Part shown: positions 36,229 to 45,536 of the stretch, one piece after another
Layout of the letters: each line of letters opens with the position of its first letter
Position numbering within the stretch: position 1 is the first letter of the stretch
The notes under the pieces: model-generated
What the model was told of the DNA's origin: nothing
The model's input: only the letters and a program-made list of their open reading frames with translations
Database searches by the model: none
From: an uncultured Desulfuromonadales bacterium
Lineage (GTDB): Bacteria > Desulfobacterota > Desulfuromonadia > Desulfuromonadales > Geopsychrobacteraceae
Reading direction: 5' to 3'
Assembly: GCA_947259685.1 (NCBI GenBank)
Contig: CAMYNC010000005.1
Location: forward strand, 34,490 to 98,489
DNA length: 64,000 nucleotides
Translations under genes and position numbers: made by a program

Positions 36229-39200
36229 ATGAGGATCAATTACAGCCTGAAAGACGCATTGACCTGGCGTTTTGTTGTCGTTGCATTTCTGCCACTGTTG
36301 ATCGTCAGTCTGCTGTTTTTTGATTATTTTTCCCGCGACATTCAGACCCGGTTAGTTCGGGAAAACCTCTCCCTGGCTGAATCATTTTCGACCCAGATTA
36401 CCCTGCAATTGCGTGAACCGAATATCCTGCTCGGGAAATTTCCACAGATCTTTTCTCATTTGGCAAAAGAAAAAACCGGTTTGAATCATTTTCTGGATGA
36501 AATTGTGCGCAAATCGGTGGGGGTTGAATCGATCTACATGGTCGACTCCCAGGGGCACATTCTAGCAGCAGGCCTGCCGCTGGGATTGCAGCCGAGCCGT
36601 AACGATTTCATCAACCATCAACTGCCCTTATTGCCGCTGCTAAAATCCGTAGAACTGAAGGATGGGATAGTCTGGTCGCAGGCATTTGTTCCTGATTTCA
36701 GCGGCCGAAAATCGTTGGCATTTGCAGCTGCCGTTGAGGATGACTTTGTCGTCGGCTATTTTAATCTTGAACAGCTTATCGCGCATTTTGAAAAAGCCAT
36801 AGATTCCAAAACCTATCAACTGTCGTTACTTGATCAGCAGGGGCGGGTCTTTTTCCAACTTCCCTCAGGGGATGAAACTCAGGTCTCCGATTTATCCCTT
36901 CTCGTTCCCGTGCAGTCGGCGCTTGCCGGTCAATCAGGCTCCGGTAATTACCAATTATCCCAACAAAAATATCTGGGAAGTGCGGTACCGGTTTCTCAGG
37001 TCAATTGGATCTTGCTGTTTGGCCAGGAGGAAGACGCTTTAACCAGCGCTATCTGGCGGCTGAAGGCTATTTTCGTCCTAGGCTTCGGTTTTTCACTTTT
37101 TCTGGCCGGGCTCTGGTCACGAACCCTGGCGAAAAGGATCGCCCGGCCGATATCGCAATTGGCGGATGGCGCCAAGTCTTTTGCTGATGGTGATTATCAG
37201 CACCCTTTGCCTCACGGAAGCCATAAAGAGATCGATGATCTATCGGATAGTTTTCAGCGGATGCGCCAGGCGATAGATGATCGGGAGAAGCTGCTGCGTA
37301 AAAATCGTGAATATTTTTCCCGTCTGTTTAATGGAATTTCCGATGCAGTGTTTATCTCGGAGTGTTTGCCCAGCGGTCTGCCAGGCCAGTATCTGGAAGT
37401 CAATGATGTTGCCTGCCGAATGCTCGGCTATCGCCGTGACGAACTGATCCGACTTTCACCTTATGATACCAACCGTACCAGCCAGGACGATCCGGATGGT
37501 TTTCAGGCGATCCTGGATGACATCGACAAACATGGCAAAACTCTTTTCAAGACCGAATTTAACTGCAAGGATGGCAGCAGCGTCCCGGTGGAAGTCAGCA
37601 CCCAGATGTTCGATCTGGATCATAAGCCAGTGTTCTTTTCCGTTGCGCGAGATATTACTCTGCGCGAGAAGTATGAAAGTTCGATAAAAACCCTGGTGCG
37701 TAGCACCGTTGGTTTAACCGGTCAGGCCTGTCTGGATGAAATCGTGCAGAATCTGTGCGCCTGGCTGGATGCCGATGGTGCCAGTATCGGCTTGCTAAAA
37801 GATGATCAGTTGGAGATTCAGTCCAGCTGTATCGATGGTCAGGTTATCGGTCCTTACAGTTTAGCGATTGCCGAGACCCCATGCGCTGCAGTCATTGCCG
37901 ACGGCTTTGTTTTTTACCCGGAGAAAGTGATGGAGCATTTTCCGGCGTTTCGCGACTATCACATCAGCCATGCCTGTGGCTATGTCGGCATTTCGATGTC
38001 AGACCGACACGGCAAGATGCTTGGGGTTGTCAGCGCTTTTTCGCGCTCGCCGATGCGGCCGGTGCCCCATGTTGAAGAGTTGCTGGCGGTGATCGCCTCG
38101 CGTGCCGCTGCAGAGTGTGAGCGGATGCACTATGAACGGGAGCTGACCTACAGCGAAGATATGTTGCGTACCCTGTTTAATTCAACGGCCGAGGCCATTG
38201 TCGGGATCGACCTAACCGGCGAAGTGACCTTTTGCAACCCTGCCGCCTTACGCTTGCTTGGTTATGAAGAGTCTGGCTTGGTCGGCAAGAATTTCCATCG
38301 TCTGGCCCATGCCGTCAGTGCTGCTGAAACCCAGGATGATGAAATATGTCCGTTTATTGCCGGAATTCAAGCTGAAGAAAAAATCTTTGTTGCCGACGAG
38401 ACCTTTTATCACCGCGGTGGGGATCCTTTGCCGGTTGAGTATTGGGGGCACCCCATGTACCATTCCGGCGAGTTGGTCGGTGGGGTCATTACCTTCCTGG
38501 ATATCTCTCAGCGGCGCACCTTGGAAAAGCAACTGCAGCACTCGCAGCGGATGGAGGCGATCGGCACCTTAACCGGCGGGATAGCCCACGATTTCAACAA
38601 TATTCTCACCGTTATCACCGGCTATGCCGGCCTGCTCCAGTCGCAGTGTCAGAATGATTCTAAACTTTTTCCGAAAATCAATAAGATTGTCGAAGCTTCT
38701 GAACGGGGCTCAAAACTGACCCATGGCCTGCTGGCCTACAGTCGAAAAAAATCGGGTCCCTCAACCGCCGCCGACTTGAACCAGCTGGTCTTAAAGGTTC
38801 AGGATCTGTTCGGTAAAGTGATCGGAGAAAGGACCACCAAGCATATCAGTTTCTCAAAAGAGCAGCTGGTGGTGCTGGCCGATACCAGCCAGTTAGAACA
38901 GGTGCTGGTGAATCTGGCGACCAATGCTCGGGATGCCATGCCTGATGGAGGCACCCTGACGATCAAAACCACTAAGGCGGTTATAGACAAGGCATTCTGC
39001 GCCCGTCACGGCTATGGCGAGCCTGGGGATTATGCCTTAATTACCGTCGCTGACACCGGTTCCGGCATGTCGAAAGATGTTCTGCAGAAAATTTTCGATC
39101 CTTTTTATACCACCAAGGATACTGGCAAGGGCACCGGGCTGGGCCTGGCAATCGCTTGGGGGATTATCAAACAGCATAAAGGGTATATTCTGGTTGATAG

Positions 39201-39684
39201 CCAACCGGACGAGGGCAGCCAATTCAGCATTTATTTGCCTCTGTCAGAAAAACAGGCCATGCAGCAGGTCATGGCCAGTAATCATCAACTGCCCGGAGGG
39301 ACAGAAACCGTATTGCTGGTTGAAGATGATCAATTGGTGCGCGAATCGACCTACAGCATCCTGACGGCGGTCGGATATAAAGTGGTCACCAGCGATTGCG
39401 CCGAAGCGGCGCTGGAGGTTCTTCGCCAAGGGCACCACGATCTCTCTTTAATCCTCTCCGACGTCGTCATGCCCGGGATGAAGGGGAGAGAGTTTTACCG
39501 GGAAATTCGTAAAACCACCAGTATTCCAGTTATCTTTATCAGTGGCTATACCTTCGATGCACTTCGTGAGCAAGGCTTGGTTGGTGAGGGTGTTATGCTT
39601 CTGAACAAGCCGATCCAGCCGATCGATCTACTCTCCCGGGTGCGTGAAACCCTTGATCGGATCCCATCGATGGCGATCGCCTGA
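36229..39684 (+). CDS. Membrane hybrid sensor histidine kinase (Cache-HAMP-PAS-GAF-PAS-HisKA-HATPase-REC)
   Basis: 1151 residues. TM1 (about 13-32) and TM2 (about 280-300) bracket an extracytoplasmic sensor region of about 240 residues, probably a double-Cache fold. HAMP follows (RIARPISQLADGAKSFADGD), then PAS (YFSRLFNGISDAVFISE), a GAF-like domain (about 490-640) and a second PAS (LFNSTAEAIVGIDLTGE). The H box is GTLTGGIAHDFNNILTVI, with N, G1 (DTGSGMSKDVL) and G2 (GKGTGLGLAIAWGI) boxes. The C-terminal receiver has the phosphoacceptor Asp in ILSDVVMPGMKG and the Lys in LNKPIQP. It senses a periplasmic signal and phosphorelays internally. No partner response regulator is adjacent, and the input is unknown. 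Confidence 0.93.
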   Translation: MRINYSLKDALTWRFVVVAFLPLLIVSLLFFDYFSRDIQTRLVRENLSLAESFSTQITLQLREPNILLGKFPQIFSHLAKEKTGLNHFLDEIVRKSVGVESIYMVDSQGHILAAGLPLGLQPSRNDFINHQLPLLPLLKSVELKDGIVWSQAFVPDFSGRKSLAFAAAVEDDFVVGYFNLEQLIAHFEKAIDSKTYQLSLLDQQGRVFFQLPSGDETQVSDLSLLVPVQSALAGQSGSGNYQLSQQKYLGSAVPVSQVNWILLFGQEEDALTSAIWRLKAIFVLGFGFSLFLAGLWSRTLAKRIARPISQLADGAKSFADGDYQHPLPHGSHKEIDDLSDSFQRMRQAIDDREKLLRKNREYFSRLFNGISDAVFISECLPSGLPGQYLEVNDVACRMLGYRRDELIRLSPYDTNRTSQDDPDGFQAILDDIDKHGKTLFKTEFNCKDGSSVPVEVSTQMFDLDHKPVFFSVARDITLREKYESSIKTLVRSTVGLTGQACLDEIVQNLCAWLDADGASIGLLKDDQLEIQSSCIDGQVIGPYSLAIAETPCAAVIADGFVFYPEKVMEHFPAFRDYHISHACGYVGISMSDRHGKMLGVVSAFSRSPMRPVPHVEELLAVIASRAAAECERMHYERELTYSEDMLRTLFNSTAEAIVGIDLTGEVTFCNPAALRLLGYEESGLVGKNFHRLAHAVSAAETQDDEICPFIAGIQAEEKIFVADETFYHRGGDPLPVEYWGHPMYHSGELVGGVITFLDISQRRTLEKQLQHSQRMEAIGTLTGGIAHDFNNILTVITGYAGLLQSQCQNDSKLFPKINKIVEASERGSKLTHGLLAYSRKKSGPSTAADLNQLVLKVQDLFGKVIGERTTKHISFSKEQLVVLADTSQLEQVLVNLATNARDAMPDGGTLTIKTTKAVIDKAFCARHGYGEPGDYALITVADTGSGMSKDVLQKIFDPFYTTKDTGKGTGLGLAIAWGIIKQHKGYILVDSQPDEGSQFSIYLPLSEKQAMQQVMASNHQLPGGTETVLLVEDDQLVRESTYSILTAVGYKVVTSDCAEAALEVLRQGHHDLSLILSDVVMPGMKGREFYREIRKTTSIPVIFISGYTFDALREQGLVGEGVMLLNKPIQPIDLLSRVRETLDRIPSMAIA

Positions 39685-39708
39685 TCCTCAGCCAGGCACG
39701 GCCTTAAG

Positions 39709-39746
39709 GCGTAGGATATTCTGCATTGCAGCGTAGAATATTCTGC
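39709..39746. repeat. Paired palindromic sites upstream of metal operon
   Basis: Two near-identical 16-bp units, GCGTAGGATATTCTGC (39709-39724) and GCGTAGAATATTCTGC (39731-39746), are spaced 22 bp start to start, about two helical turns. The second contains the perfect palindrome AGAATATTCT. They sit just upstream of a possible promoter (TTGCGA at 39756, TAATTT at 39778) for the HMA-DUF2318 operon, as expected for regulator sites. Confidence 0.6.
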
Positions 39747-39869
39747 GGTTTTATCTTGCGACTATCCTCTCCTTTCGTAATTTCAATCAGTTAAACCAGT
39801 ATTTTGGTTGGCATGATTCATGATGTTTATTCCGTAAATTTCCATTCAACTTTAAGGGGTTTTCTACTG

Positions 39870-40751
39870 ATGAAAAGTAAAAGTTTGCTTATCACAGGCT
39901 GTCTAGGTATTGCTGCGGTGGTCGCGGGGCTCGCCATTTTCACCAGCAGTTCGGTTGCCAATACCGAACTGGCGTTAGCTGAATTAAGCGTTAAACGGAT
40001 GACTTGTGGCTCCTGCGTGGCCACCATCACTGAGGCTTTACAGCAGGTCGATGGGGTGCAAAGCGTGGACGTCAGCGTCACGACGGGACGCAGCCAGGTG
40101 GCCTTCGATCCGGCGAAGATCGATTCAGCACAGATCGCGAAGGTGATCAGTGCCGCCGGCTATCCGGCGACCCTAGATAGAGAGCTAACCGCTGGACAGT
40201 ATCAGGCGCTGCAGGCTGAGGAGGCACAGCTGGGGGAAATATACGTTGCCAAGATCGGCCAGCAGTTGCTGGCGCGGGATGATTTTAATCAGGCCGTTGA
40301 ACAGCGGATGCTGACTGCCGGGTTGCAACAGCGCCCCGAAACACCCTCGCAGGTTTTGAATCAGACCTGGCAGAGTTTAAAACAGCAGATTCTGCTGCTT
40401 GAGGATGCCGAACGGAACCAGGTGGTTGTGCAGGATGGTGAAGTTGACTTGCAAATCAAAAAAATGCGCCAGCAGAAACCTGATCTGGATGTGCAGATCC
40501 TCTCGCGTTACGGTTCCAAGGACCGGTTTTTTCAGCAAACCAAAATAGAGATGATCATTAACCGCAATATTGAAGAGCATGTGCTGGCAGGGGTTAAGGA
40601 TCCGAGCCAACGTCAGGCCCGCTTCAATGCGTGGTTTCAGGAACTGATCGGGAACTCACCGGTAGTTATTTACGATACCGGCCTCAAAAGGGCGACCAGC
40701 ACCTCCGGTGGCGGTGGCTGCGGCAGTGGTGGCGGTGGTTGCTGCGGATAA
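39870..40751 (+). CDS. Exported HMA-domain protein with SurA_N-like region and Cys-rich tail
   Basis: 293 residues from the ATG at 39870 (MKSKSLLITG), preferred over an upstream frame extension because it gives a clean signal/anchor segment (about residues 1-25). A heavy-metal-associated domain follows (about 34-100) with the metal motif MTCGSC. Residues about 110-265 resemble the helical N-terminal chaperone domain of SurA (AKIGQQLLARDDFNQAVEQR; ERNQVVVQDGEVDLQI). No PPIase domain is present. The C-terminus is GGGGCGSGGGGCCG, a second thiol-rich candidate metal site. It heads an operon with DUF2318, a MacB-type permease and its ATPase. Metal chaperoning or delivery in the periplasm is a reasonable inference; the metal is unknown. 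Confidence 0.8.
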   Translation: MKSKSLLITGCLGIAAVVAGLAIFTSSSVANTELALAELSVKRMTCGSCVATITEALQQVDGVQSVDVSVTTGRSQVAFDPAKIDSAQIAKVISAAGYPATLDRELTAGQYQALQAEEAQLGEIYVAKIGQQLLARDDFNQAVEQRMLTAGLQQRPETPSQVLNQTWQSLKQQILLLEDAERNQVVVQDGEVDLQIKKMRQQKPDLDVQILSRYGSKDRFFQQTKIEMIINRNIEEHVLAGVKDPSQRQARFNAWFQELIGNSPVVIYDTGLKRATSTSGGGGCGSGGGGCCG

Positions 40752-40785
40752 ATTGGAAAGATCAACATCAACAAGGAGTTTAAGC

Positions 40786-41301
40786 ATGAGCAAAGAGCGT
40801 CAAGGTAAAAAAGAGCAGTTCAACGTCGCAGAGAAAAAGGGCGGTATGGGGAAAATTATCAGCCTGTTGGCGGTCGTTATCATTGCCGCAGTGGCCGGCT
40901 TCCTGGTTCTTGGGCAAGGGGCAACCGACAGTCAGGCTTCGCTTAAGGCGGTCAATGGCGAAGTGCGGATCCCGGTGGCTCAGGTGGATGACGGCCAGGC
41001 GCACTTTTTCGAGATTGCCACCAACAAAGGCGAGATCAAATTCTTTGTCGTCAAGAGTGTCGACGGGATTATGCGGGCCGCTTTCGATACCTGTGATGTC
41101 TGCTACAAAGCCAAAAAAGGCTATCGCCAGGAAGGCGAGCAGATGGTTTGTAATAACTGCAATATGAAGTTCCGCACCGACATGATCAATGAAGTCAAAG
41201 GTGGCTGCAACCCGGCACCGCTGGTCAGAAAAATCGAAGCGGGGCAACTTGTGATCAGTGAGCGTGATTTGCTGAGCGGCGCCTGGTATTTCGGTGGCTG
41301 A
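40786..41301 (+). CDS. DUF2318 membrane-anchored metal/Fe-S protein
   Basis: 171 residues from the ATG at 40786 (AAGGAG at about 40773). One membrane helix (about 22-42) anchors a periplasmic DUF2318 domain with FDTCDVCYKAKKGY, VCNNCNMKF and VKGGCNPAP, giving five Cys in three clusters. DUF2318 proteins accompany iron uptake modules of the P19/Ftr1 kind in Campylobacter, where they are thought to work with FtsX-type permeases and redox partners. Here neither P19 nor Ftr1 is present, and an HMA protein takes that position. Confidence 0.9.
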   Translation: MSKERQGKKEQFNVAEKKGGMGKIISLLAVVIIAAVAGFLVLGQGATDSQASLKAVNGEVRIPVAQVDDGQAHFFEIATNKGEIKFFVVKSVDGIMRAAFDTCDVCYKAKKGYRQEGEQMVCNNCNMKFRTDMINEVKGGCNPAPLVRKIEAGQLVISERDLLSGAWYFGG

Positions 41302-41318
41302 AAAAGGACATTGTTACA

Positions 41319-42476
41319 ATGAAACTTGGATCGATCGCTTTTAACAACCTTCGTCGGCGCAAAAGCCGCATGGCCTTTCTGGTCATTGGCCTGCTGATCG
41401 GTGTCGCTACGGTTGTCACTCTGATTTCCCTTTCCAGTGCGCTGACAGCCGATGTGCAGCACAAGATGGAGAATTATGGTGCCAACATTCTGATCACCCC
41501 GCGCAGTGATAACCTGTCGCTCAGTTATGGCGGGATCACTCTGGGCGGGGTGGCCCTCGACCCGACCGAAATCAAACAGGCCGATCTGGAAAAAATCGGC
41601 ACGATCCGCAACAACCGTAATATTGCCGCGGTAGCCCCGAAGGTGCTGGGAGCGGTTGAGATCGGTCAGGAGCGGGTCATGTTAATGGGCGTCGATCCGG
41701 AAAAAGAATTTCATCTGAAACGCTGGTGGTCGATTAACGGCGAACCGGTGACGACTGACCAGCAGCTGGTGGTCGGCAGCATCGCCGCCGAGAAGCTCGG
41801 TCTGGCAATTGGCGACAGCCTGCAGATCAATGGTGAAGAATTCAGCGTCAGCGGGGTGTTGGCGAAGACCGGCTCGCAGGATGATCAGTTATTAATCGGC
41901 TCTTTGTCGATGGCGCAGCGATTGCTGAATAAACCGGGCACCGTCTCGTTGGTGGAGGTGGCCGCCCTCTGTGCCGACTGCCCGGTGACCGACATGGTCA
42001 ATCAGATCAGTGAAGTGTTACCCGCCGTTGAGGTGAATGCCATCCAGCAGGTGGTCAAAACCCGGATGCATGCCCTGGATCAATTTCGCACCTTCTCCTT
42101 GGCGATCGCCGCGGTGGTGGTGCTGATCGGAGGTCTGGTGGTGTTTGTCACCATGATGGGGTCGGTGAATGAACGGACCCGTGAAATCGGGATTTTTCGT
42201 GCCCTCGGTTTTCGTCGTTCGCATGTCATGAAGCTGATCCTGTTTGAATCGGTGGTCGTCAGTCTGCTGGCCGGCCTGCTCGGCTATGGCAGCGGTATTG
42301 CTGCCACCTGGGCGATCCTGCCGTTTATGACCGAGCATCAGGTCATGCTGCACTGGAACCCGATGCTGGCCGCTTTAGCCGTCGGCCTGGCAATTGTGGT
42401 TGGTGCTCTCGCCTCATTTTACCCGGCCCTGCATGCCAGTCGACTTGACCCGACCGAAGCTCTGCGGGCTCTTTAG
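41319..42476 (+). CDS. MacB/FtsX-type ABC transporter permease
   Basis: 385 residues. An N-terminal helix (about 21-43) is followed by a large periplasmic MacB_PCD-type domain (about 45-260). Three C-terminal helices form the FtsX domain (ERTREIGIFRALGFRR is the coupling region). It belongs to the mechanotransmitting ABC class that acts on periplasmic partners rather than moving substrate through the membrane. It begins 17 nt after the DUF2318 gene and is followed by its ATPase. Confidence 0.9.
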   Translation: MKLGSIAFNNLRRRKSRMAFLVIGLLIGVATVVTLISLSSALTADVQHKMENYGANILITPRSDNLSLSYGGITLGGVALDPTEIKQADLEKIGTIRNNRNIAAVAPKVLGAVEIGQERVMLMGVDPEKEFHLKRWWSINGEPVTTDQQLVVGSIAAEKLGLAIGDSLQINGEEFSVSGVLAKTGSQDDQLLIGSLSMAQRLLNKPGTVSLVEVAALCADCPVTDMVNQISEVLPAVEVNAIQQVVKTRMHALDQFRTFSLAIAAVVVLIGGLVVFVTMMGSVNERTREIGIFRALGFRRSHVMKLILFESVVVSLLAGLLGYGSGIAATWAILPFMTEHQVMLHWNPMLAALAVGLAIVVGALASFYPALHASRLDPTEALRAL

Positions 42477-42488
42477 AGGAATAGCTTA

Positions 42489-43196
42489 ATGGCATTTATC
42501 GACATTCAACAGCTGCGGAAAACTTACTGTAACGAAGCCGATTGCATCGTTGCCCTTGACCACGTTGGTCTACAGGTCGATGAGGGGCTCTTTCTCGGCG
42601 TGATGGGCCCTTCGGGCTCGGGTAAAAGCACCCTGCTATCGATCCTGGGCGGGCTCTGTACGCCCACCGACGGCAAGGTGTTGATCGACGGAATCGATCT
42701 TTACGGTTTGAGCAGTGAAAAGCGCGCCGATTTCCGTCGCGAATATCTCGGTTTTGTTTTTCAATCTTTTAACCTGATTCCCTACCTGACAGCTCAGGAG
42801 AATGTCATGTTGCCGCTAGCGGTGAAGAGCCTGCCGGTTAAACAGAAGCGGGAAATGGCGTTGCAGGTCCTGGAGCGAGTTGGACTGAAGCAGCGTCTTG
42901 ACCACCTGCCGTCACAATTATCCGGCGGCGAGCAGGAACGGGTGGCGATCGCCCGCGCACTGGTAAACGCGCCGCCGCTCATCCTCGCAGATGAACCGAC
43001 CGGAAGCCTCGACACCGCCACCAGTCAGGAAATCATGGGTCTGTTTGCGGAGTTAAACGAAGAAGGGCAGACCATTTTGATGGTCACCCATAACCAGGAA
43101 AACCGTCCATATTTCGACCGCACTCTGATGTTGCGTGATGGTCGGGTTTCCGAAGATCTGTTGCGTAAGCCGAAAGTCCTGGCTGAGGCAGGCTGA
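42489..43196 (+). CDS. LolD/MacB-type ABC transporter ATPase
   Basis: 235 residues. Walker A is GPSGSGKST, the Q loop lies in [17 protein letters not shown], the signature is [15 protein letters not shown] and Walker B is [12 protein letters not shown], with the H-loop His in VTHNQ. It is the typical partner of an FtsX/MacB-type permease and lies 12 nt after it. The stop is followed 2 nt later by the next gene. Confidence 0.93.
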   Translation: MAFIDIQQLRKTYCNEADCIVALDHVGLQVDEGLFLGVMGPSGSGKSTLLSILGGLCTPTDGKVLIDGIDLYGLSSEKRADFRREYLGFVFQSFNLIPYLTAQENVMLPLAVKSLPVKQKREMALQVLERVGLKQRLDHLPSQLSGGEQERVAIARALVNAPPLILADEPTGSLDTATSQEIMGLFAELNEEGQTILMVTHNQENRPYFDRTLMLRDGRVSEDLLRKPKVLAEAG

Positions 43197-43198
43197 GT

Positions 43199-43456
43199 AT
43201 GGTTCTGTTGTTATTGATCGCCCTAGCTGTTCTGCTCTGGATCATCCAGAAAGACCTGAATGCTCCCGAAAGGGAGGAGCTTCTTTCCGGGGGGCAGTGC
43301 CCGAGCTGCCAGGCAGGTATCGATATCGATTGGATGGTCTGTCCGCATTGCCAACAACGGCTGCGCGAATCCTGCTCCTGCTGCCATCGGGGCAAATTGA
43401 TTCACCAGGAATTCTGTCCATTTTGCGGCCAGGGTTCGGAAAGGCAGGCTGCATGA
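43199..43456 (+). CDS. Small membrane protein with double zinc ribbon
   Basis: 85 residues. A membrane helix occupies residues 2-16 (VLLLLIALAVLLWII). Four C-x2-C pairs follow (CPSC, CPHC, CSCC, CPFC), forming a double zinc-ribbon domain of the kind that binds Zn structurally. It starts 2 nt after the ATPase gene. Its role in the transporter is unknown. Confidence 0.8.
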   Translation: MVLLLLIALAVLLWIIQKDLNAPEREELLSGGQCPSCQAGIDIDWMVCPHCQQRLRESCSCCHRGKLIHQEFCPFCGQGSERQAA

Positions 43457-43749
43457 CCGAGACCCACAAAAACCTGCCCTATATCATTTTCGTCGCGGTC
43501 CTTTCGCTGACGATCATCGGTTATAACTACTGGTCTTACAAATGCGGCTACTGCACGCTCGCCTCTTTAATGCAATTAAGCACTCCGGCTATGCTCTTGA
43601 TCGGCTGTAACTTGCTGGCCGGGCTGGCGCTGCTGGTCATTCGCCTGCGCAAGCAACGCCAAGCCAAACGGGAACATTGTGCTTGCGGCGAAACCCTGCG
43701 CAGTATCTGGCATTTTTGCCCCTCCTGCGGACATGCCCGCAAATCCTAG
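43453..43749 (+). CDS. Two-helix membrane protein with C-terminal zinc ribbon
   Basis: 98 residues from the ATG at 43453, overlapping the previous stop (ATGA). Two membrane helices (about 9-26 and 42-62) are joined by a loop with the C-x2-C pair YKCGYC. A basic stretch and a zinc ribbon (CACG ... CPSC) follow. It is the last gene of the metal operon and I do not recognise the family. Confidence 0.75.
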   Translation: MTETHKNLPYIIFVAVLSLTIIGYNYWSYKCGYCTLASLMQLSTPAMLLIGCNLLAGLALLVIRLRKQRQAKREHCACGETLRSIWHFCPSCGHARKS

Positions 43750-43771
43750 TATCCACGCGGTTAATCCTTTT

Positions 43772-44503
43772 TCAGCAATTCCTTGGTAGATGCCGGGCCA
43801 GTAGGGGATAGGTCGGCATGTTGCACAGCTGCTCCACCAGGTTTTCAACTTTCTGCTGATCGTCGCCGTCCACCTGGTCCAACACGCCCAACAGTTCATC
43901 GCTGGTCATTGACGCCAGAGTGTGTGGCGCAGTCTCTTCCGCAAGTCCTTTAGCCTCAGGCATCATATTTATCAGGTAACCAGCCACTTTCAGCTCAAGA
44001 TTACGGGCGGCGAACAAGGTCAGCAGGCTATGGTTGATCGTACCCAGATTCGGCCGACAGACAACTAACAGCGGCAGCTTCAGGGTTCTGGCAAAATCGG
44101 CCATCAGAAATCCACCGGCCAATGGCACCATCAAGCCGCCGGCGCCTTCAATGATAGTAAAATCATGCTCGGCAATAATTGTCTGGGCCGTTTCCAACAG
44201 ATCGCTGTAATTGACGCGTACCTGCTCTCGCGACGCAGCTACGGCCGGGGCCAGCGGGGCGTTGAACCGATAAGGGCTTAGCTGTTCAGCCGGTAGCTTC
44301 GAATCGGCAGCCCATTTGAGGAGTTGAGCGTCCGGGCCGAGCTGGCTGACATCTTCGACTCCGGTTTCCGCCGGTTTCATCACCCCGACTTTCAGCCCTT
44401 TACTGCGCAGCAGTTTTGCCAGCGCTGCGGCGATTAGGGTTTTACCGACGCCGGTATCGGTCCCGGTGATAAACAAACCTTTCGGGGGGTCAGCTGCAGG
44501 CAT
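43772..44503 (-). CDS. bioD: Dethiobiotin synthetase
   Basis: 243 residues. The P-loop is FITGTDTGVGKTLIAAAL, the diaminopelargonate/carbamate region is MKPAETG and the third block is IIEGAGGLMVPLA. It makes dethiobiotin from 7,8-diaminopelargonate, CO2 and ATP. It overlaps bioB by 14 nt, so the two are co-expressed. The other biotin genes (bioF, bioA) are not in the window. Confidence 0.95.
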   Translation of the reverse strand: MPAADPPKGLFITGTDTGVGKTLIAAALAKLLRSKGLKVGVMKPAETGVEDVSQLGPDAQLLKWAADSKLPAEQLSPYRFNAPLAPAVAASREQVRVNYSDLLETAQTIIAEHDFTIIEGAGGLMVPLAGGFLMADFARTLKLPLLVVCRPNLGTINHSLLTLFAARNLELKVAGYLINMMPEAKGLAEETAPHTLASMTSDELLGVLDQVDGDDQQKVENLVEQLCNMPTYPLLARHLPRNC

Positions 44504-45476
44504 TGATTGTCACCTCAGCATCTTCAATCATCTGTAGATCGGTTTCGCGGTCGCGACCGCTGGTGGTTAGATAGTTGCCGACCATGGTGCCGCTGGCACC
44601 GGCGAGAAACATCCATGACTGAAATTCCCGCAGATTCTTTTCCCGCCCACCACAAACCGTGATCCGTTTATTCGGCAGCAGGTAGCGATAGAGGCAGATA
44701 ACCCGCAAGCAATCCATCGGGGTCAACAACTGTGCATGCTGCAAAGGTGTTCCGGAGATCGGATTGAGGAAATTCAGCGGTACCGAATCGACCTCCAGTT
44801 CCCGCAGGGTCATGCCCAGCTCAATCCGTTGCTCGACAGCTTCCCCCAGCCCGAAAATACCGCCACAACAGACCTCCATGCCTGCCGCCTTAGCGACGCG
44901 AACGGTTTGGACATCATCTTCATAATCATGAGTGGTGCAGATCTGTGGAAAGTAGGAGCGGGCGGTTTCAAGATTATGATGGTAGGTTTTGCAGCCTGCC
45001 TCAGCCAGAGCATTGGCGGTTTCCGCATCAAGAATGCCTAAAGAGGCAGAGGGGTCGATAGCGGTTTGCTGTTTGATTTGGGTGATCGCTGTCAAAATGC
45101 AATTAAATTCTTCGCCCGCTTCGATCCGGGTTCCGCTGGTGACGATGCCGTAGCAATGGTTGCCCTCCTGCTGGGCCTGGTGGGCGCCCTGGACGATCTC
45201 CTCGATCGATTTTAGTGGATAAACCGGCGCTTCAGTTTGATGGTGGGATGATTGTGCGCAGAAACTGCAATTTTCTGCACAGCGCCCAGATTTGGCATTG
45301 ATTATTGAACAGAGATCAATCCGGTCGCCAAGGAACTTTTCTTTAATTCGATGGGCACCGGCCATATATGCCGATAAGTCTGCGCCCTTAGCAGTTAGAA
45401 TTTGGCGCGATTCGGTCAGCGACAGAGTTTCTCCGGCCAGCGATTTCTCAACAAAAGACAGATGGTTAGAGCTCAT
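44490..45476 (-). CDS. bioB: Biotin synthase
   Basis: 328 residues of the radical SAM superfamily. The C-x3-C-x2-C cluster is AENCSFCAQSSHH preceded by KSGRC. Other blocks are YGIVTSGTR, the YHHNLETA motif, GGIFGLGE, VPLNFLNPI and GGREKNLR. It inserts sulfur into dethiobiotin using two Fe-S clusters. The ATG at 45476 is preceded by AGGAGGAT. A BirA-type operator lies upstream, so biotin-responsive repression is expected. Confidence 0.97.
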   Translation of the reverse strand: MSSNHLSFVEKSLAGETLSLTESRQILTAKGADLSAYMAGAHRIKEKFLGDRIDLCSIINAKSGRCAENCSFCAQSSHHQTEAPVYPLKSIEEIVQGAHQAQQEGNHCYGIVTSGTRIEAGEEFNCILTAITQIKQQTAIDPSASLGILDAETANALAEAGCKTYHHNLETARSYFPQICTTHDYEDDVQTVRVAKAAGMEVCCGGIFGLGEAVEQRIELGMTLRELEVDSVPLNFLNPISGTPLQHAQLLTPMDCLRVICLYRYLLPNKRITVCGGREKNLREFQSWMFLAGASGTMVGNYLTTSGRDRETDLQMIEDAEVTINACS

Positions 45477-45507
45477 GCGTTGGATCCTCCTGATTGCAAT
45501 GGCGGCA

Positions 45508-45536
45508 GCTTAACGGGAAATACTGCGACTTGTCAA
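45508..45536 (-). promoter_or_regulatory. Candidate bioBD promoter overlapping BirA site
   Basis: On the minus strand TTGACA (45536-45531), a 17-nt spacer and TTAAGC (45513-45508). The -35 lies inside the inner BirA half-site, so repressor binding would block RNA polymerase. The -10 is weak. Confidence 0.5.
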
